Program-made: the position numbers and the translations under genes | Assembly (NCBI GenBank): GCA_029215795.1 | Contig: JARDYH010000002.1 | Location: 203,585,810-203,649,809, forward strand | Source of the DNA: Anniella stebbinsi | Taxonomy: Eukaryota > Chordata > Lepidosauria > Squamata > Anniellidae | Length of the DNA: 64,000 nt | Direction of reading: 5' to 3' | Shown here: positions 34,085 through 47,171 of the stretch, one piece after another | Position numbering within the stretch: position 1 is the first letter of the stretch | Layout of the letters: every line of letters starts with the position of its first letter | Notes under the pieces: generated by a model | Seen by the model: the letters and a program-made list of their open reading frames with translations, nothing else | Database searches by the model: none | What the model was told of the DNA's origin: nothing

Positions 34085-36480
34085 TGAAATAGTGGTGAAA
34101 GCAGCTCCCCTTCCCCTTTTAACTCACCTCCCCCTTTTTTAAACTGTGGGAAATGGCAGCTTATCACAGTGGCAGAAAAAACAGCTCTTGCAGGTGTTGT
34201 ATTTTCTCCCCCAGAAGGGGCATTTTGGAGGTTAAAATGCACACATGCTACTTAGTGGTGGCTGCAGCACCTGTACCCCTACCTTAAACCAAAGTGGCTC
34301 TAAAATTACCCTGTGAAAGAGGGTAGCAAATTAAGGATGCCGTTTTGGCTTAGGTCTTGCTCTGTATGAACGTGCTCCACCCCTTTTGACTGGAGTGACT
34401 TTCTGCCTTGTTGCCCACATCCTACTTTTGGATGATCTGGGATCATCTGTACCACTGCCACATATATTGCATAGGAACCAAGATCCATCTAGTCTAGCAT
34501 TCTGTTCCTAACAATGACCACCCGGATCACGTCTGCATCAACTTAGTTACAAAAGAGAAGAGAGGAATGGGCATTCCAATCATTTCTTTCAAAAAGCTTT
34601 GCAGAAGGGAGTTTAAATACAAAGCCACAATAGTGATAGACTATGAACTTAATCTAGGTTTATACATGACCAGCTCGACAAAGAATACAAACAAGGTCCA
34701 TTGCATATAATTAAATCAAGGATTTTCCATTATATTAAAATGTCTTTCACAGCAGGAAAGTGTTGTTGTGTTTGAGAACACTAGAGGCACCCATACACTC
34801 AATTTCTCTGTGTCATTTAAACTTTACTATTTCAGGTCAATCTTTACAATTCACTCAGAATGTCCAGTTAGTTTCCTTTTAAAAAAAAAAAAAAAGTCTC
34901 TCATTTGCATCTTCGGAGTTGTCTTCTGTCAAGCTCACATCAAAAGAACTGTGTGGATGCAGTAAACTTTACATGACGGTGCTCTGGGGATTGGATAAAC
35001 CATAGAAAGAATTTGGGATACACAACAAGGAGACTGGGCCTGATCCTGACACAGAATAATAACTGAGTAGGAGGGTTTTTACAAAAAGCAGTGAGTTCTT
35101 TTGTCTTAGCCTCAGTCAGGAGTGCTTTTAGCATTGGGCCATTTCCACTTTAGAGCTGCCATAGTTTGCGGCCATAGATATATTAAAAACAGAGAACCCC
35201 TGTGATAACTTTAACTCACAGCTTGGCTCACAGGAGGAGGACACGATTTAAAGGTAAGTCCCAGTGGTAGTGGCTCTGGGTTGGGGGTGAGGGAAGGGGA
35301 GGGGGCAAGGGGGCTGCAGGGAGTCAGGAGTCCAATGGACTCCTGGTCGGCCTTGCACCTGGCTTTCATAGGTGTTGGCTGCATGGCAGGCACCCAGGAA
35401 CCCACAAGAGTTCCCGCTTTGGGAGGGTGAATCTCACTTTGGCTTTGGTGCTTAGGCGGGAACCCCCAAAAGTGCCCCAAATCGAATCGGGGGCATTTCA
35501 GGGCTCCGAAACAGCCTCCAAGGTGATTTGGGGAGCCTAATATGCTGTCTAAATATGCCATTTACTGTTGATAATGGACAATTATTAGGGAATGCTAGTA
35601 CTGATATGAAGGTCTTTGTTTCTAATTACAGCTGCAATCTTCAAAGTGATCATCAAAAAGGAAAGCTTTCTTCTGGGTGGTTCTTTCTGAGCAATGTTCC
35701 AAATTGTCATTCTTAAGGCCAGTAATGAAAACAAAAATGAAAAAAGGCAAGATCAAAGTTAGAAAGTAATTAACGCTGTGTTTTCCTTCTTAATTGAAAA
35801 AGAAAATGTAGTTCTGGTTCAGCAACCATGATTCGGTATTCTGGGTTCATTTTTGCAAGAAAGACTCTTCATTTAGCTGATGGAGAGAGAGAAAAGTAAT
35901 ATAAGCCTGACTTGGTAAGTAAGAAAGTGTGAGACATGAGGCCATGCATTTCCATTCTAGAGTATAAATGTTGTTTTTACATTGAGTTTACCGTGACCAT
36001 TTATTTTTACCTGCTGATTTGTTTAACACATCCTTTACTGATGCATCTCAAGATTTTTGAATGTTTAGAATCCATCTACCTGTGTTAAGTGTTTATCTTT
36101 AAAAGTAGACTTTATTTTAAACCAGCACAACAATTTTCTGTGCTAATCTTAAAAAATAAACCACATTTCAGTTAGGTAGGTCCCATCTATTTGCTTATTT
36201 GTTAATTTTTTTTAATAGTTCCCTTTTCTCCTACCTAACCTCGTATTAAAAAAAATGGATGAGAGAGGATATGCATGAAGGTCATCAGTAAAGATTCATA
36301 AACCATTGTGAATAATGTCAGAACTATAATTTAATTAGTGGCCCATCTGTCACTTTCTGTTTGACGAGCACTAAATGTCCAATTATCATTTAATATCTGC
36401 TCTAATCAGTTCTGGCAAATTTTGCAGGCACACAAGAGATGATATTAATAGATGGAAGAGAAGCTACTTTTACCACATTA
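34085..36480. other. No gene seen
   Basis: Unique sequence; the minus-strand frame at 35211-35561 is Pro-rich but shows no known domain. Confidence 0.5.
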
Positions 36481-36482
36481 TC

Positions 36483-36483
<1 letters not shown>

Positions 36484-36525
<42 letters not shown>
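36484..36525. repeat. Microsatellite (GA)n
   Basis: About 20 uninterrupted GA units. A shorter interrupted tract of the same kind is at 56231-56268. Confidence 0.95.
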
Positions 36526-36531
<6 letters not shown>

Positions 36532-36938
36532 ACTCTGAGGGCATATGAATTCATTCTAAAGGAAAGCCAAACTGTTTTACTTATATACATAGCTAGAGCT
36601 TCATTACCAAACTGTTATCCTCCTATATATATATGTGAGTGTCCATAACATAAAGACATTCCATGTACCTAAATGGAATGTATTATAACATCATAGAGCT
36701 GGAAAAATCCAGTTCGGCCGTCAAGTCCAGCCCCTTGCTTAGTGCAGGAATCTAGTTTAGTGCCCCTGACAGATGGCTGCCCAATCTCTGCTTGAATATC
36801 TCCAGCAGCAGAGAGTCCACCACCTTTGTTGGCAGTTGGTTCCACTGTCTGACTGCTCTGACGGTTAGGAAGTTTTTCTTGATGTTCAACCAAAATCTGT
36901 CTTCCTGTAACTTAAGCCTAATATTTTGTGTCTTACAG

Positions 36939-36944
<6 letters not shown>

Positions 36945-36971
<27 letters not shown>

Positions 36972-37022
36972 TACATTTATATACCGCCCCATAGCCAAAG
37001 CTCTGTAGGCAGTTTACAACAA
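36945..37022 (-). mobile_element. L2-type tail inserted in CR1
   Basis: (ATT)n at 36947-36971, then ATACCGCCCCATAGCCAAAG and GGCAGTTTACA. CR1 sequence continues on both sides, so this inserted after the CR1. Confidence 0.7.
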
Positions 37023-37424
37023 TTATAACTTTAGATGACAGAGAAGAGGTTGCAGCCCTCTTTTGTGTGACATTCCTTTAGGTACTCGAAATGTGTTATT
37101 GTATCCGCCTCAGTCTTCTCTTCTCAAGGCTAAAATTACCCAGTTCCTTCAGTCTTTTCCATGTAGTTTCTAGTCCACTAATAACCTTTGTTGCCTTTCG
37201 CTGGACTCATTTGAATTTACCTGAAATTGCCTTAAAGTGTGGAATCCAGAACTGGACACAGTATTCAGGCTGAGGTTTGACCAGAGCACAGTGGAGTTGA
37301 ACTATTACTTCCCATGCTATAGCAAGTACAACTCTACTTCTATTGATGCAATCTAAAATTGTGTCTGCCTTTTTTACAGTCACATCACACTGCTAACAAC
37401 CCTGGTTGTGTTTTTATATTGTAT

Positions 37425-37532
37425 TTTATATTGTTCTTTTATATTGTTTTGTTAATGGTTTTAATTTTTGTGAACCGCCTAGAGAGCTCTGGCTATTGGG
37501 CAGTATATAAATGTAATAAATAAATAAATAAA
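37425..37532 (+). mobile_element. L2-type 3' end inserted in CR1
   Basis: Plus-strand 3' end: TTTTGTGAACCGCCTAGAGA, then GGGCAGTATATAAATGTAAT and (AAAT)n. CR1 sequence lies on both sides (with a hAT on the right), so it postdates the CR1. Confidence 0.8.
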
Positions 37533-37540
37533 TCATATTC

Positions 37541-37921
37541 AGGGATGTCCGTTACCAGGAAATCCAGCCCTTTTTTTGGTTTGCCATATTTCTGCAGCAC
37601 CCCTGACTGGGCTTGCATTTGCAAGCCAAGCCATGGGCTTCTTCCCAAAATCCAGCAACTTTTGAGGTGGGGGTATTTGCAAAAAAAGCAATTTGCACAA
37701 ATTGTGCCAGTGATTTGCACAAATTATTGTTGAGATTTGCAAAACTTTCAAAATCTGTGGCCAAAATTTGCACAAATTGCTTTTAATGCATTTTTTAAAA
37801 CACAGAAATTTGCAGATTGAGTTGGGCCAGCTCATAGAAAAATGAGCCGAAGTCTGGGGGATCAAGTTGATTAATGTTTGGCGAGTTTCACCACCTGAAT
37901 TGATTGCTTCAACATCCCTAC
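37541..37921. mobile_element. hAT-type MITE with 8-bp target duplication
   Basis: Left end AGGGATGTCCG, right end AACATCCCTAC (inverted). Perfect 8-bp duplication TCATATTC at 37533-37540 and 37922-37929. The interior is AT-rich with several TTTGCACAAATT-like strings. The right copy of the target reads on into CR1 sequence, so this is a late insertion. Confidence 0.9.
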
Positions 37922-38689
37922 TCATATTCAGCTTGTGATTGCCTACAAGGTCAAGATCCTATTCACATGTACTAATGTCAGGACAGGTATCCTTCATCAT
38001 ATACCTGTACATTTGATTTTTCTTTTTCCAAATGAAGAACTGTGCACTTCACTCTATTAATTTCATTCTGTTATTTTATGCCAAAATTTCTAACCTATCC
38101 AGATCATTTTGAATTTTGTTTCTGTCTGCAAATTTGATTAACATTCCCCCCATCTTTTGCTCCAAGTCATTAATTAAAATATTGAACATTATATGGCCAA
38201 GGACTAAGCCCTGTGGCACCCCACTTGTTATCTCCCTCCAGTCTGATGAGGGACCCCTGGTGAATACTCTTTTGACTATGGGTCTCCAGATAGCTGTGGA
38301 TCCACCTAATAGTAGTGCAATCCGCCCCACACGTAACTAGCTTGCTACTCTGAATATAATGGTGCATATTGTTGATTGTCTTTAGCCCTGTTCAGGTGTC
38401 CAGAATCAGGAATATCCTGAATTCCCAGGGCTCCAAATCACATGGAGAGACTCCATGGATGGAGGAAGCTCCCCCTTTCAGAAAGTTGCCCTTGATGCGT
38501 AGAGAGTAAAGGAAATGGAGGGGTCAAGACAGGCACGCTCCTCCTCCTCTGATTACTGTACTCCAATTCAGAATGCCTGAATAGCTATTTCTCAAATCAG
38601 CTTATACATTTGATTAAATTGTTTTGACCGAACACAGAGTATGGTGCACCCACACAAACACTGGCATAATGTATAGCCCTGCCAGTTGT

Positions 38690-38850
38690 CAAGCACAATC
38701 CTAAACCATAGGTTATAATTTCAGCAAAGTTAAGCACTCTCTATTTTCCATTATTCCAGTACGGAGGAAAATGTAAGTGTGTTCTTAATGCTTCCCCTAG
38801 AGTCAATTGGAATAGAGAGTGCTTAACTTTGACTTGAACACTCCTAATCT
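38690..38850. repeat. Loose inverted repeat
   Basis: AAAGTTAAGCACTCTCTATT near 38727 pairs with AATAGAGAGTGCTTAACTTT near 38811-38830. About 20 bp of stem, 64-bp loop. Confidence 0.7.
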
Positions 38851-40363
38851 TTGTTTGAATTCTTCATCACACATGATCCTAACTCTGTCTAGCCTATACC
38901 AATGGATTGAGATTTGCATAGGAAAGGGATTTGGTAATGGAAATAGAACCACCTCCAGGGTCAATTTTTAAAACTTTTAGGATTCAATAATACTGCAATT
39001 GTTTAATGGTCCATATAAGGATTTGCTTTACAAAAACTCTTTGATGTTCTTATTTGTGGCAGTTCAACAAGAAATAGCCAGGAGGTGGAAAGGCTTTGAC
39101 CAGTTGTGAAGAAATGCCATATCCATGACTGTTGTTGTTCTTAACTGTTTACTTTGTGTAGTATCTGAGAGGCTATACTGTAGCTGAGCAGGCTTGATGC
39201 CTTATTTTGTTACTTTCAAAGTTCTGTGTAGTAGTTGTTCGATAACAGTTCTGAAGGTGGGGGGAGAGATACTATTGCTTTTACTATTTATAGGATTAGG
39301 TAAATTTGCTTCTGTTGGCTGAGGGTTCTAGCTTGGTGGAAAAGAAGAGTTTTGAAAGGGCAGTTGAAAATTAGGGATTGAGAGAGTCATTCTATGCAGA
39401 AAGATGGAGAAGGTCTGCTGGTTGATGGGTGGTGTTATAGAACGACAAGGAGAAAGCTGAGGAGAAAGTGAATAGCTATGACCTAAGTAAATATTAAGCT
39501 AGTCCTTCTCTGTGAGATAATCATACCTGACTGGCTAACATCAGGAGTAGATAGCAGGATGTTGTGTTATGCCAGGAGGCTGTCCTAAGATCCTGCCAGA
39601 AAATGTTACAGAAACAAGCAGTAAAAATCCAGATGAACTGTCAGGCAGCCAGAAATTCAACAGGAAGAGCTTTGAGAGTTAGAGGAAGACTGTACCCAAG
39701 AGCAGAACTTGGTTGTGAGTGTTTTTGGCTGGAGTGGATGTTTAGGGAATTTCCTGGAACTAAGAAACCCCATAGGTGGGATTGCTCAGTGAGGGAGTGA
39801 TTTTCCCATAGATGGTAGCAGCTCTGGAGAGAAAATCTCCTTTGGTAGTGGCTGGGAGTTGAAAACCCCTTTAGCCACTCACTGTCAAACTTTGGAATCA
39901 AAGTTTTGTGTCATATAAGCCTATTACAAAAACTCAACGCCTCAGGTTATACAACATGCTATACTTTTATTCAATATGACAATGATGTCTCCCAAACACA
40001 CCTGACATCATTCTGTGATGTCTTAATGAAGGAAGCCTCACAGCACTTGTATCCCACACTCATGTCATCCTATACTCAGGGCTTCTGCTTCAATTTAAGT
40101 AGATTATATTTTACCTGTACCTTGATTGAGAGTTGTCATCATGGCTTGTTGTCTTATTACCATAATATGGTATACTCACTTTTATTTGTTTATTGTTTGG
40201 ACAACTGATGTACAGGCAACTGAACTTGGCAAGCATAAGACATCATGGCACATCTTAGTGTCAGCAAGGCTAAAAAAATAAAAGAAAAAGAAAGAGCAGA
40301 TGATATTTAAACAATATATTCACCTTTGTAGAGTCAAAGATAAAAAAAACTGGAAAGTCTTAG

Positions 40364-40704
40364 TCATATCAAAAGAAACCTCTGGAAAAGCAGATAAAGC
40401 ATCTGTGTTTTGACGGCATCATGTGAGTGTTTCTTTTTTGATACCCATGTTTCAAAGCCCACCACAAGGTGAAAGGACAAATGCACTGAAATAAAGATAT
40501 TGATGACATCATAAAATGTGCACGCTGGGTCAAGGTCAGGGCAATGCATCCTTGTTGCGATGCATGATCAATATCACAGCAGCTTTGTTTATAGAGCCTT
40601 TTGTCTTGACAAGAAGCTTCCTCTAATGAGAAAATGATTTTCATGTGACACTTCAGATTTAGCCCCAAAAGTCTGATGCTGAGAGATTTCAGCCATCCAA
40701 ACAA
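40364..40704 (-). mobile_element. Possible old LINE ORF2 C-terminal fragment
   Basis: Two overlapping minus-strand frames are open. One ends with VGFETWVSKKKHSHDAVKTQ, similar in feel to the YG-x-E-T-W motif near the end of several LINE ORF2 proteins. The rest is not recognisable. Weak call. Confidence 0.25.
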
Positions 40705-41589
40705 AACAAAATGTTTGGTATCTGACTGCCTATGCTAGCCGCTTAGCTGCTAATAAGGTTGGCAGCGCAACTTGGCAGGTCCACACTGTAGTGATAAAAT
40801 AGCCAGTCACTAAGTAAGATTTAAAGCAAAACCCTTCCCCATCTGGAATAGTGTTTGGCTGCATTTGTAGAGCAAATATCTTGTGCCCGATACTTCTTTA
40901 TTTCTATTCCTGTAATACCAAGTCTCAGGCTCTATTGACTGTAGTTCCAATTTAGTAACAACTTATCGGGACCATATGAACCTACTTGACCCTTCATTAT
41001 ACTTGCCAGTCCAACATATGGATTATAGAACATGGGCCATTATGACTGGGTCACAAAGTTGCATTGATGGAAATCGTGTGTCCCTACATCCCTATTACTG
41101 ATAGGAAGTTTATATATAGGGAGGAGCTAGAAGTTTAAGGGTGAAAGCAATAAGAGGATGCACATGAATAGTCCCTCTCACAGGCTCAGTGAACCTCTGG
41201 TGGTTGTGGTAGGAGAGCAGAATCGTGGTCCTCCCAACACCAATGCACCTGCTGGCGATCCTCCTTGGTTTTAAAACATCCATGTTTAAAAACATCCATG
41301 TTCTAGATCTTATATGGAGAATGAAGCCACACACACACACTTAAGAGAGAGAGTCCTATGGAACAGATTTCTAAAGCAATAAGATCCTAATGCACAACTA
41401 CTCAATTAAACAGGTTTACATTTCTACTCAAAACGTGATGCTTCTTCCTGGTTATCTATACGGTAAAGATGTTGCCTTAGTTTACTACAAAATTACATTA
41501 TTGTCAGAGATTCTATTAAATCATGCCAACAAAGTTGCATGCCAGCTTAGGGATATCAGAGAAATCTGCAATGGAACCAAATAAGTTTG

Positions 41590-41910
41590 GATATTTATGA
41601 ATCTGACCTGCGGATTATGTAGCAGACTGGCTTTCCCCAGTTGGGCAGAGTCTGTGGTCCTGCACACCATTTTCCTAACTTTTGGGAATTTTATGCAAAT
41701 TTTGTCATAGAAGAATACAGGGAAAAACTCAGCCAAAATATGCATTTCTCCCACAGGCTAAAGTGTGAAAATGCACATTTTGGGCAAAGTTGTACAATTT
41801 GGGTGAATTTGTGCAAATTCAGAAATGGAAAAAAAAACCAGTTCCATCCATGGGTGGATTATGGGATGAAAGGTGCGTGACAATCTGTTACATCCCTATT
41901 CTAGCTACAG
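41590..41910. mobile_element. AT-rich MITE fragment
   Basis: Contains ATGCAAATTTTG and TTTGTGCAAATTC strings and ends near TTACATCCCTATTC, as in the hAT at 37541-37921. Left end not found. Similar partial copies at 6265-6440, 43200-43510, 49395-49510, 51356-51580, 58230-58510 and 61055-61460. Confidence 0.45.
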
Positions 41911-42379
41911 TCCAATATATTTTATGTAAGAATGATTCAGACGTTTGTGAGTAGCCACATATGTCTCTCTCCCTCAGCTTACTGAACCACTTTGCTGGCG
42001 TAAGCCAAACAGAAACCATCTGACAGCTAAGATAGATGTGAAGGAAATAGACTGGTGTTGGGGGATTTTCTCTTGCCTTTCACCTTGGAGACAGCCCTTC
42101 AAGTGTAGAATTTCCTAGGAACCAAAGTAAGGAAAAGTCTGACTTAATGCAGACTTTAGTGATGTTGGTAAAATAGACCAACCAATTCCCATATTTACAT
42201 ATTTGAACATTCCAAATTCTAAATTACAACAGATATGAAGGGATGATCTGGTGAAAGATGAACTGTGTTCCTCAAGTGAGTAAGTAAGTATGTGAAGCTG
42301 CAAAAAATATTTGGTTTGACAATTCTAAGTCTCCCCAAAAACTAATGGCACCAATCTATTGAAAGGATGTTAACCCGTT

Positions 42380-43185
42380 TTGGACAGAGTTTCACCCTGC
42401 CCCCTTAAAAGATCAGGTTTGCTGCTTGAGAGTAGTCAGGCTCCTGGCTGCATTAGTTGTAGCCAGGTGTAGGCTTTGGACAGGACTACCTTCACCCAGC
42501 TTTGGCTGGTACACCTGCTATGGCCATTCCTGATACACTGAGACCTGGCCATGTTCCTACATGCACTAGTTATGTCACATCTGGACTGCTGTAATAGCCT
42601 CTTCGTGGGGCTGGCCTTGAAAACTACTTGGAAACTTCAGCTAGTGCAGTACGGTGCTAATTAAAATTTTGACTATGGCAAAATGCTGTGATTATATGAC
42701 CCTTTTATTCTACCAGCTGCTCGGGCTGCCAGTTAGCTTCTGAATGCAATTCAAGGTGCTGGTTATTACTTTCAAAACCCTAAATGGGTTGGGAGCCATC
42801 TTCTTGAAGGACTCCCATGTAAATTAGGCCATTTGTAGGATCAGGGGTTGCACCCCTCTTGTGTGTGCCACTGTGTTCTGGGGCACAGTTGGTGGCAGCA
42901 CCCCATATGTGAAACTCTATGACCAAGAACTAAAGTTATCTTCCTCCCTATCGTTATTCCTCTGGCAATTGAAGACAACCAGTTAATTCTGTTGTTGCCT
43001 AGTTTAATTGGTTGATTGATAGTTTTGGCTCTTTGTGTTTTTGTCTTGATGCTGTTTTTTGATTGGTAATTGTGTTTTAATGATGGGTATTGATATTTTG
43101 ATGTGTGTTTTTAAATCTTCTAAGCTACTTTGAGAAAAACCTTTTGGAAGGAAAAAGCAGGGTATAAATGTTTGTATAACTAAAA
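42380..43185 (+). mobile_element. L2-clade LINE, degraded ORF2 end and 3' UTR
   Basis: In broken frames the plus strand gives ALVMSHLDCCNSLFVGL, LQLVQYGA, then LHWLPVSFRIQFKVLVITFK and LNGLGA, the ORF2 C-terminal region of L2-type LINEs. The 3' UTR ends with TAAGCTACTTTGAGAAAAAC and GGGTATAAATG near 43170. Many stops and shifts show it is old. Confidence 0.8.
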
Positions 43186-44292
43186 GTCATTTCTCTCAAT
43201 ACAGAGATGTGTGAATCAACAAACTGAGAAGTGTGAGTATATTTGAAAATTGCACATGAAAAAATATCTGAGCTTTGGAAAAATGCACACAAGCACATTT
43301 GAATCGATGGGATAAGAATGCATAAATTTCAAAGGTGCACATAATGTGTGTGTGCATTTGGAAAAATATGCATGAAAATACACACTAATTTTCATGCGAA
43401 AAGGAACTGGAAAAAAAAACCAATGCTCACAATCTGATATGAAACAAGGTGGAAGGAGCTTTGAGGTGGAATTTGGAGAATTTTGATATGCTTGAGTTTT
43501 GCTCCCTAAAGAAGTCTCCATTAGAATCAAAGTAAAAACAATTTAACTTTGGGGCACAATACATTTCCAACCTTTGCTTGTTTGCAAAGTGAAGGTCAAG
43601 GAATAGAGTCTTTCAATTGGACTGTTAAGAAGACCCTGAGGCATACAAACTACATAATCGACGGTGAGTGCACTTTGTATGACTCTTGCGGGAAAAGACC
43701 CTTGAGCAGCCATGCTTTTGCATCCTACATTACTTGGAATTTGTAAGTGACTTTCAAGCGTAGCGTAGCTCCAAACCAAGCACATTGAGGCAATTTAGCC
43801 TGGAAGCAAGGATCAAAGTGGAGAGCTGAGAAGTTACAAGGCCACCCTGTAAAAAATGGTCAGTTGCTTATTGAGCTGTCTGCATACGCCTGCAGCCCTT
43901 CATGTGGCAAACAGAAACATGGCACAACAATAACAATAATAAAAAAATGTGAATGTTATTGCTCAGTTCTGACCAAATGTTGCTTTAGTTATTATGGAAG
44001 AAATCTTCAAAGGGTTCCAGGGAGCAATCTTCTGTTTGCTAGGTGACTGTTCTGGAATACATGCATTAAGTCTAGGCTTCACACCCAAGACAATATAAGG
44101 TCACAAGAGCTGTGTGCAACTGGCCTTTCAAAATTCTCCCACTTATTTCTGGGCAGAGAAGCTGGGGACATAATTTCACTGAATTTCTCCTAGGGGGAGA
44201 GAAATTCTCCAACAGTTTCTCACAAATAGGGCTCACCATTTGTAGGGGTTGTAGAAGAGTGCCTTTTTCCCCTAAGGGTTTTGGGGTTTATT

Positions 44293-44460
44293 TAGGGTGA
44301 CCTTTTGGACAGGAGGACAGGGTTCCTGTACCTTTAACAGTTGTATAGAAAAGGGAATTTCAGCAGGTGTCATTTGTATGCATGCAACACCTGGTGAAAT
44401 TCCCTCTTCATCACAACAGTTAAAACTCCAGGAACCCTGCCCTCTTGACCAGATACAAAA
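44293..44460. mobile_element. Single palindromic MITE unit
   Basis: TAGGGTGACCTTTTGGACAG at the left, GAAATTCCCTCTTCATCACA in the right arm. The two halves are imperfect reverse complements. No clear target duplication; the right end (GACCAGATACAAAA) lacks its terminal bases. Confidence 0.75.
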
Positions 44461-45111
44461 GGCAGAGTGCCTTGCCTAACGGCCCTCAAAAACCTGCAGC
44501 CCACATTGGGGGTGGTGGATGGGAACCAATAAGCAGGAGAGGTGGGCTCCACACTTAAACAGCCTTGTTGACCCTGCTGCTTTGCTGTCCATCATTCAAA
44601 TGCACTGTGCATGCCCATGCTAGCTCTTTGTGTCCCACTTCATACCAAGGCTTTGCACAGTGCTGCAGGTATGAAAGAAGGAGTGGACATCTCTCGCATT
44701 AAGAACTCTATACTCTCCATCCTCAAGAGCCACATACATGCCTTTCCCAAATTGCTTAAGGAAATGCTCTCTTCTGCCTTTAAGCTGGTTTAGATGCCAC
44801 TCAGCACAGATGCAGGCCATGGGAAAGCAGTTATTCACATTGATCCAACACAGGACACCTTAAGAGCCTTGATATTACAACTGCAGTTCATATTCACACA
44901 TGAAAAGGAAGGAAAAGCTAATTTTTGTCTCTGGAAATTGAATCATTTGTTGTCAAAGACTGAGAAAGAAGCCAGAACACTTGGTAATTTATGTGCACTG
45001 ATGCTTGAACTCCTTAGAAGTTGTTTGAATTAAACATTGGCAAGCAAGGGAAAATCAATAAAGTTGTTTAAATGGTTTCAAAGGGATCATTGTGATGACT
45101 GAACATTGCTC

Positions 45112-45114
<3 letters not shown>

Positions 45115-45150
<36 letters not shown>
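45115..45150. repeat. Microsatellite (AT)n
   Basis: About 18 AT units followed by a CACACATACACACA run. Similar short (AT)n at 58607-58632 and a (CA)n at 13444-13467. Confidence 0.95.
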
Positions 45151-45153
<3 letters not shown>

Positions 45154-45757
45154 ACATACACACAGCTCACTGTTTTTAGGGCACAATTAGTAAATATACA
45201 GTTATTCAGGGTGAGAACTGAAAAAAGGCAGGACCACCCTATCTTTACTCAGTTTTCATTAACTGTATTAATTAGTACCAAATAAACATGCCGAGCACAA
45301 TGAAGTTTCAAACTGCTTTCACTCCTTCTTGCCAAGCTTATAAAAACAAATGAACATAGTTCGTAATGCACACTTTAAAAACTCACTTTTAGTGCTAATA
45401 GAACCATTAAGAAGAAAATTATTAAGTATAGCCATATTCCTATTCTTGTCATTACTGTTGTGAGCCCTTCTTGGAGTATTCAAAGTCACGGGAGGCATTA
45501 AAAGACTTTAAATACCTCAAATGGATGGCATGTTGTAACTGCTGATGTCATCAAATACTATGATCACCTGGTTCAAAATATGAATTTATATAGCACTCAG
45601 TTGGAACTGCCTTGAATGCCATTTTTGGGGGGTACAAAGTTCATGCATAAATGAAATAAATCAAATTAAAATACATAAAGAATGCAAGATTTGTGAACTG
45701 GGCTGTCCCTCCCTAGTAGTATTTTTACATAATAAGCACATATGTGTCCATCCAGGC

Positions 45758-45791
<34 letters not shown>

Positions 45792-45792
45792 C

Positions 45793-46115
45793 CTGCAACT
45801 GACCAGACATAACAGTCATAGACAAAAAAGAAAAATACACATACCTCACTGACATAGCAATACTGAATGACAAAAATGTTGTTGAAAAGGAAGAAGAAAA
45901 AAGAGAAAAATATACACCACTGGCCATTAGTCACATCAATCACCAGCATCACATCAAAAAAATATACAGAAAACCTACAGAAACTGGGCTTACCAGAATA
46001 CATCCACACCAACATTCAGAAAGCAGTCATAATTAAAACATGCTCAATCGTCAGGCAATTCCTGAATCAGTAAAAGACAGCATGACTTGGCAAAGCCCAT
46101 CATGTCCATTTAGAA
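45793..46115 (+). mobile_element. R4-like LINE C-terminal fragment
   Basis: One frame reads PDITVIDKKEKYTYLTDIAI, then NDKNVVEKEEEKREKYTPLA, and another ENLQKLGLPEYIHTNIQKAV and KTCSIVRQFLN. This is the downstream PD..D-type region found in R2/R4-clade LINE proteins. (AAT)n tracts flank it on both sides (45763-45790 and 46135-46172). The RT domain is absent. R4 is my best clade guess. Confidence 0.6.
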
Positions 46116-46134
46116 AAACCGCCATGAGCGAGAA

Positions 46135-46400
46135 AATAATAATAATAATAATAATAATAATTAATAATAATAAAATTTTATTTATTTATTTATTACCCGC
46201 CTTTCCCTCTGGATCGAGGCAGGTAACAACACTGAATACAAAAATACCATAAATACATAAAACTGATTAAAAACATACAAAACTCATACATTATTAAAAT
46301 AACAGTCAATCGTCTTAAAATTCAACTGGGCAGGCCTGCCGGAAGAGATCAGTCTTTACGGCTTTCTTCCATTTGGAGAGACTGTTAAGTTGACATCCTG
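46135..46400 (-). mobile_element. L2-clade LINE 3' end, minus strand, second copy
   Basis: Same family as 32495-32890: (AAT)n, then CCCGCCTTTCCCTCTGGATC, then sequence whose reverse complement encodes a diverged form of the terminal ORF2 peptide (FRQA segment). It sits directly against an R4-like LINE fragment on its left. Confidence 0.75.
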
Positions 46401-47171
46401 CAAGCATTTTAATATATTGGGTTAAATCCAATGTCAAACTAGCAGTAGCGGCAAGGGAAGGGGGTCCAAATCTTCTGGAGTAGAGTTTGCAAAGAAATGG
46501 GGCTCTGGGGCAGGAGAATCATCCCTCCCCGTTCTACTGATTGAGCCTCTTCCATCAGTGAAGGGGCAGCATTGGATCCATCTCCTATGCATCTAAGTTT
46601 TGATTTAAAGCTGATACTGATTACTATTTTATTCTCTATTTTGACAACGTTTAATTATTCCCTTGGCTCACTGTATGTAGCCATGAGGAAAAACTGCAAG
46701 AAAAATATACATTTCCTACTCCAGTTTCCAAGCTCCAAGTCACAGAGTTCCACAGAATTGGCCATCTTTTTAAAATAAAAAATAAAATGCAATTCCCAGT
46801 TCCTGTTGCATTTCCATCACAGGAATGGGGAAGAAATTCATCCAGTTTGCATTTTAATATGATTTTATCTCATTTCAGAGTTTTGAAGATCTACATGAAA
46901 GAAGGAGAACGAAGATTTAGTAATCTTTAAAGAGAAGGAAAAAAATAAGTGTGTGTACGTCATCATTCCTTGGTACCCTCTTCAGACCCTCAGTCCAACA
47001 CACAAAGGTCTATGGATGAGGTTGTTGGCAATGGAACTAGCAAGTACATCTTGGAATGTATGGTGTATAACCTCTGTATAGGCTTTAGGGTCAGACCTGC
47101 TGTTGCAAGATTTTGCGAGATTACCAGAGATTGTTTGGTGTGAAGGTTTAAGTAGTTCCCATCCCTATCTG

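Larger units (their letters stand above)
36686..38395 (-). mobile_element. CR1 LINE on minus strand, interrupted by two insertions
   Basis: The minus strand encodes CR1 RT around 38076-38330, including SGVPQGLVLGHIMFNILINDL (RT motif B region), and continues toward the 3' UTR, reaching CR1 3' terminal sequence near 36686 (rc of CATAGAGCTGG). CR1 segments are 36686-36944, 37023-37424 and 37922-38395. They are separated by an L2-type tail at 36945-37022, another at 37425-37532 and a hAT at 37541-37921. It lacks ORF1 and most of ORF2. Confidence 0.85.
38400..42370. other. Mostly unassigned
   Basis: Contains the loose inverted repeat, a possible LINE fragment and one MITE fragment listed separately. 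No gene recognised. Confidence 0.5.

Noticed and set aside
40369..40704. 111-residue minus-strand ORF as a host gene
   Set aside because: Overlapping frames and an E-T-W-like motif suggest an old LINE fragment.
44611..45033. Two consecutive plus-strand ORFs
   Set aside because: No recognised motif and a stop between them; a repeat-derived or chance origin is more likely.
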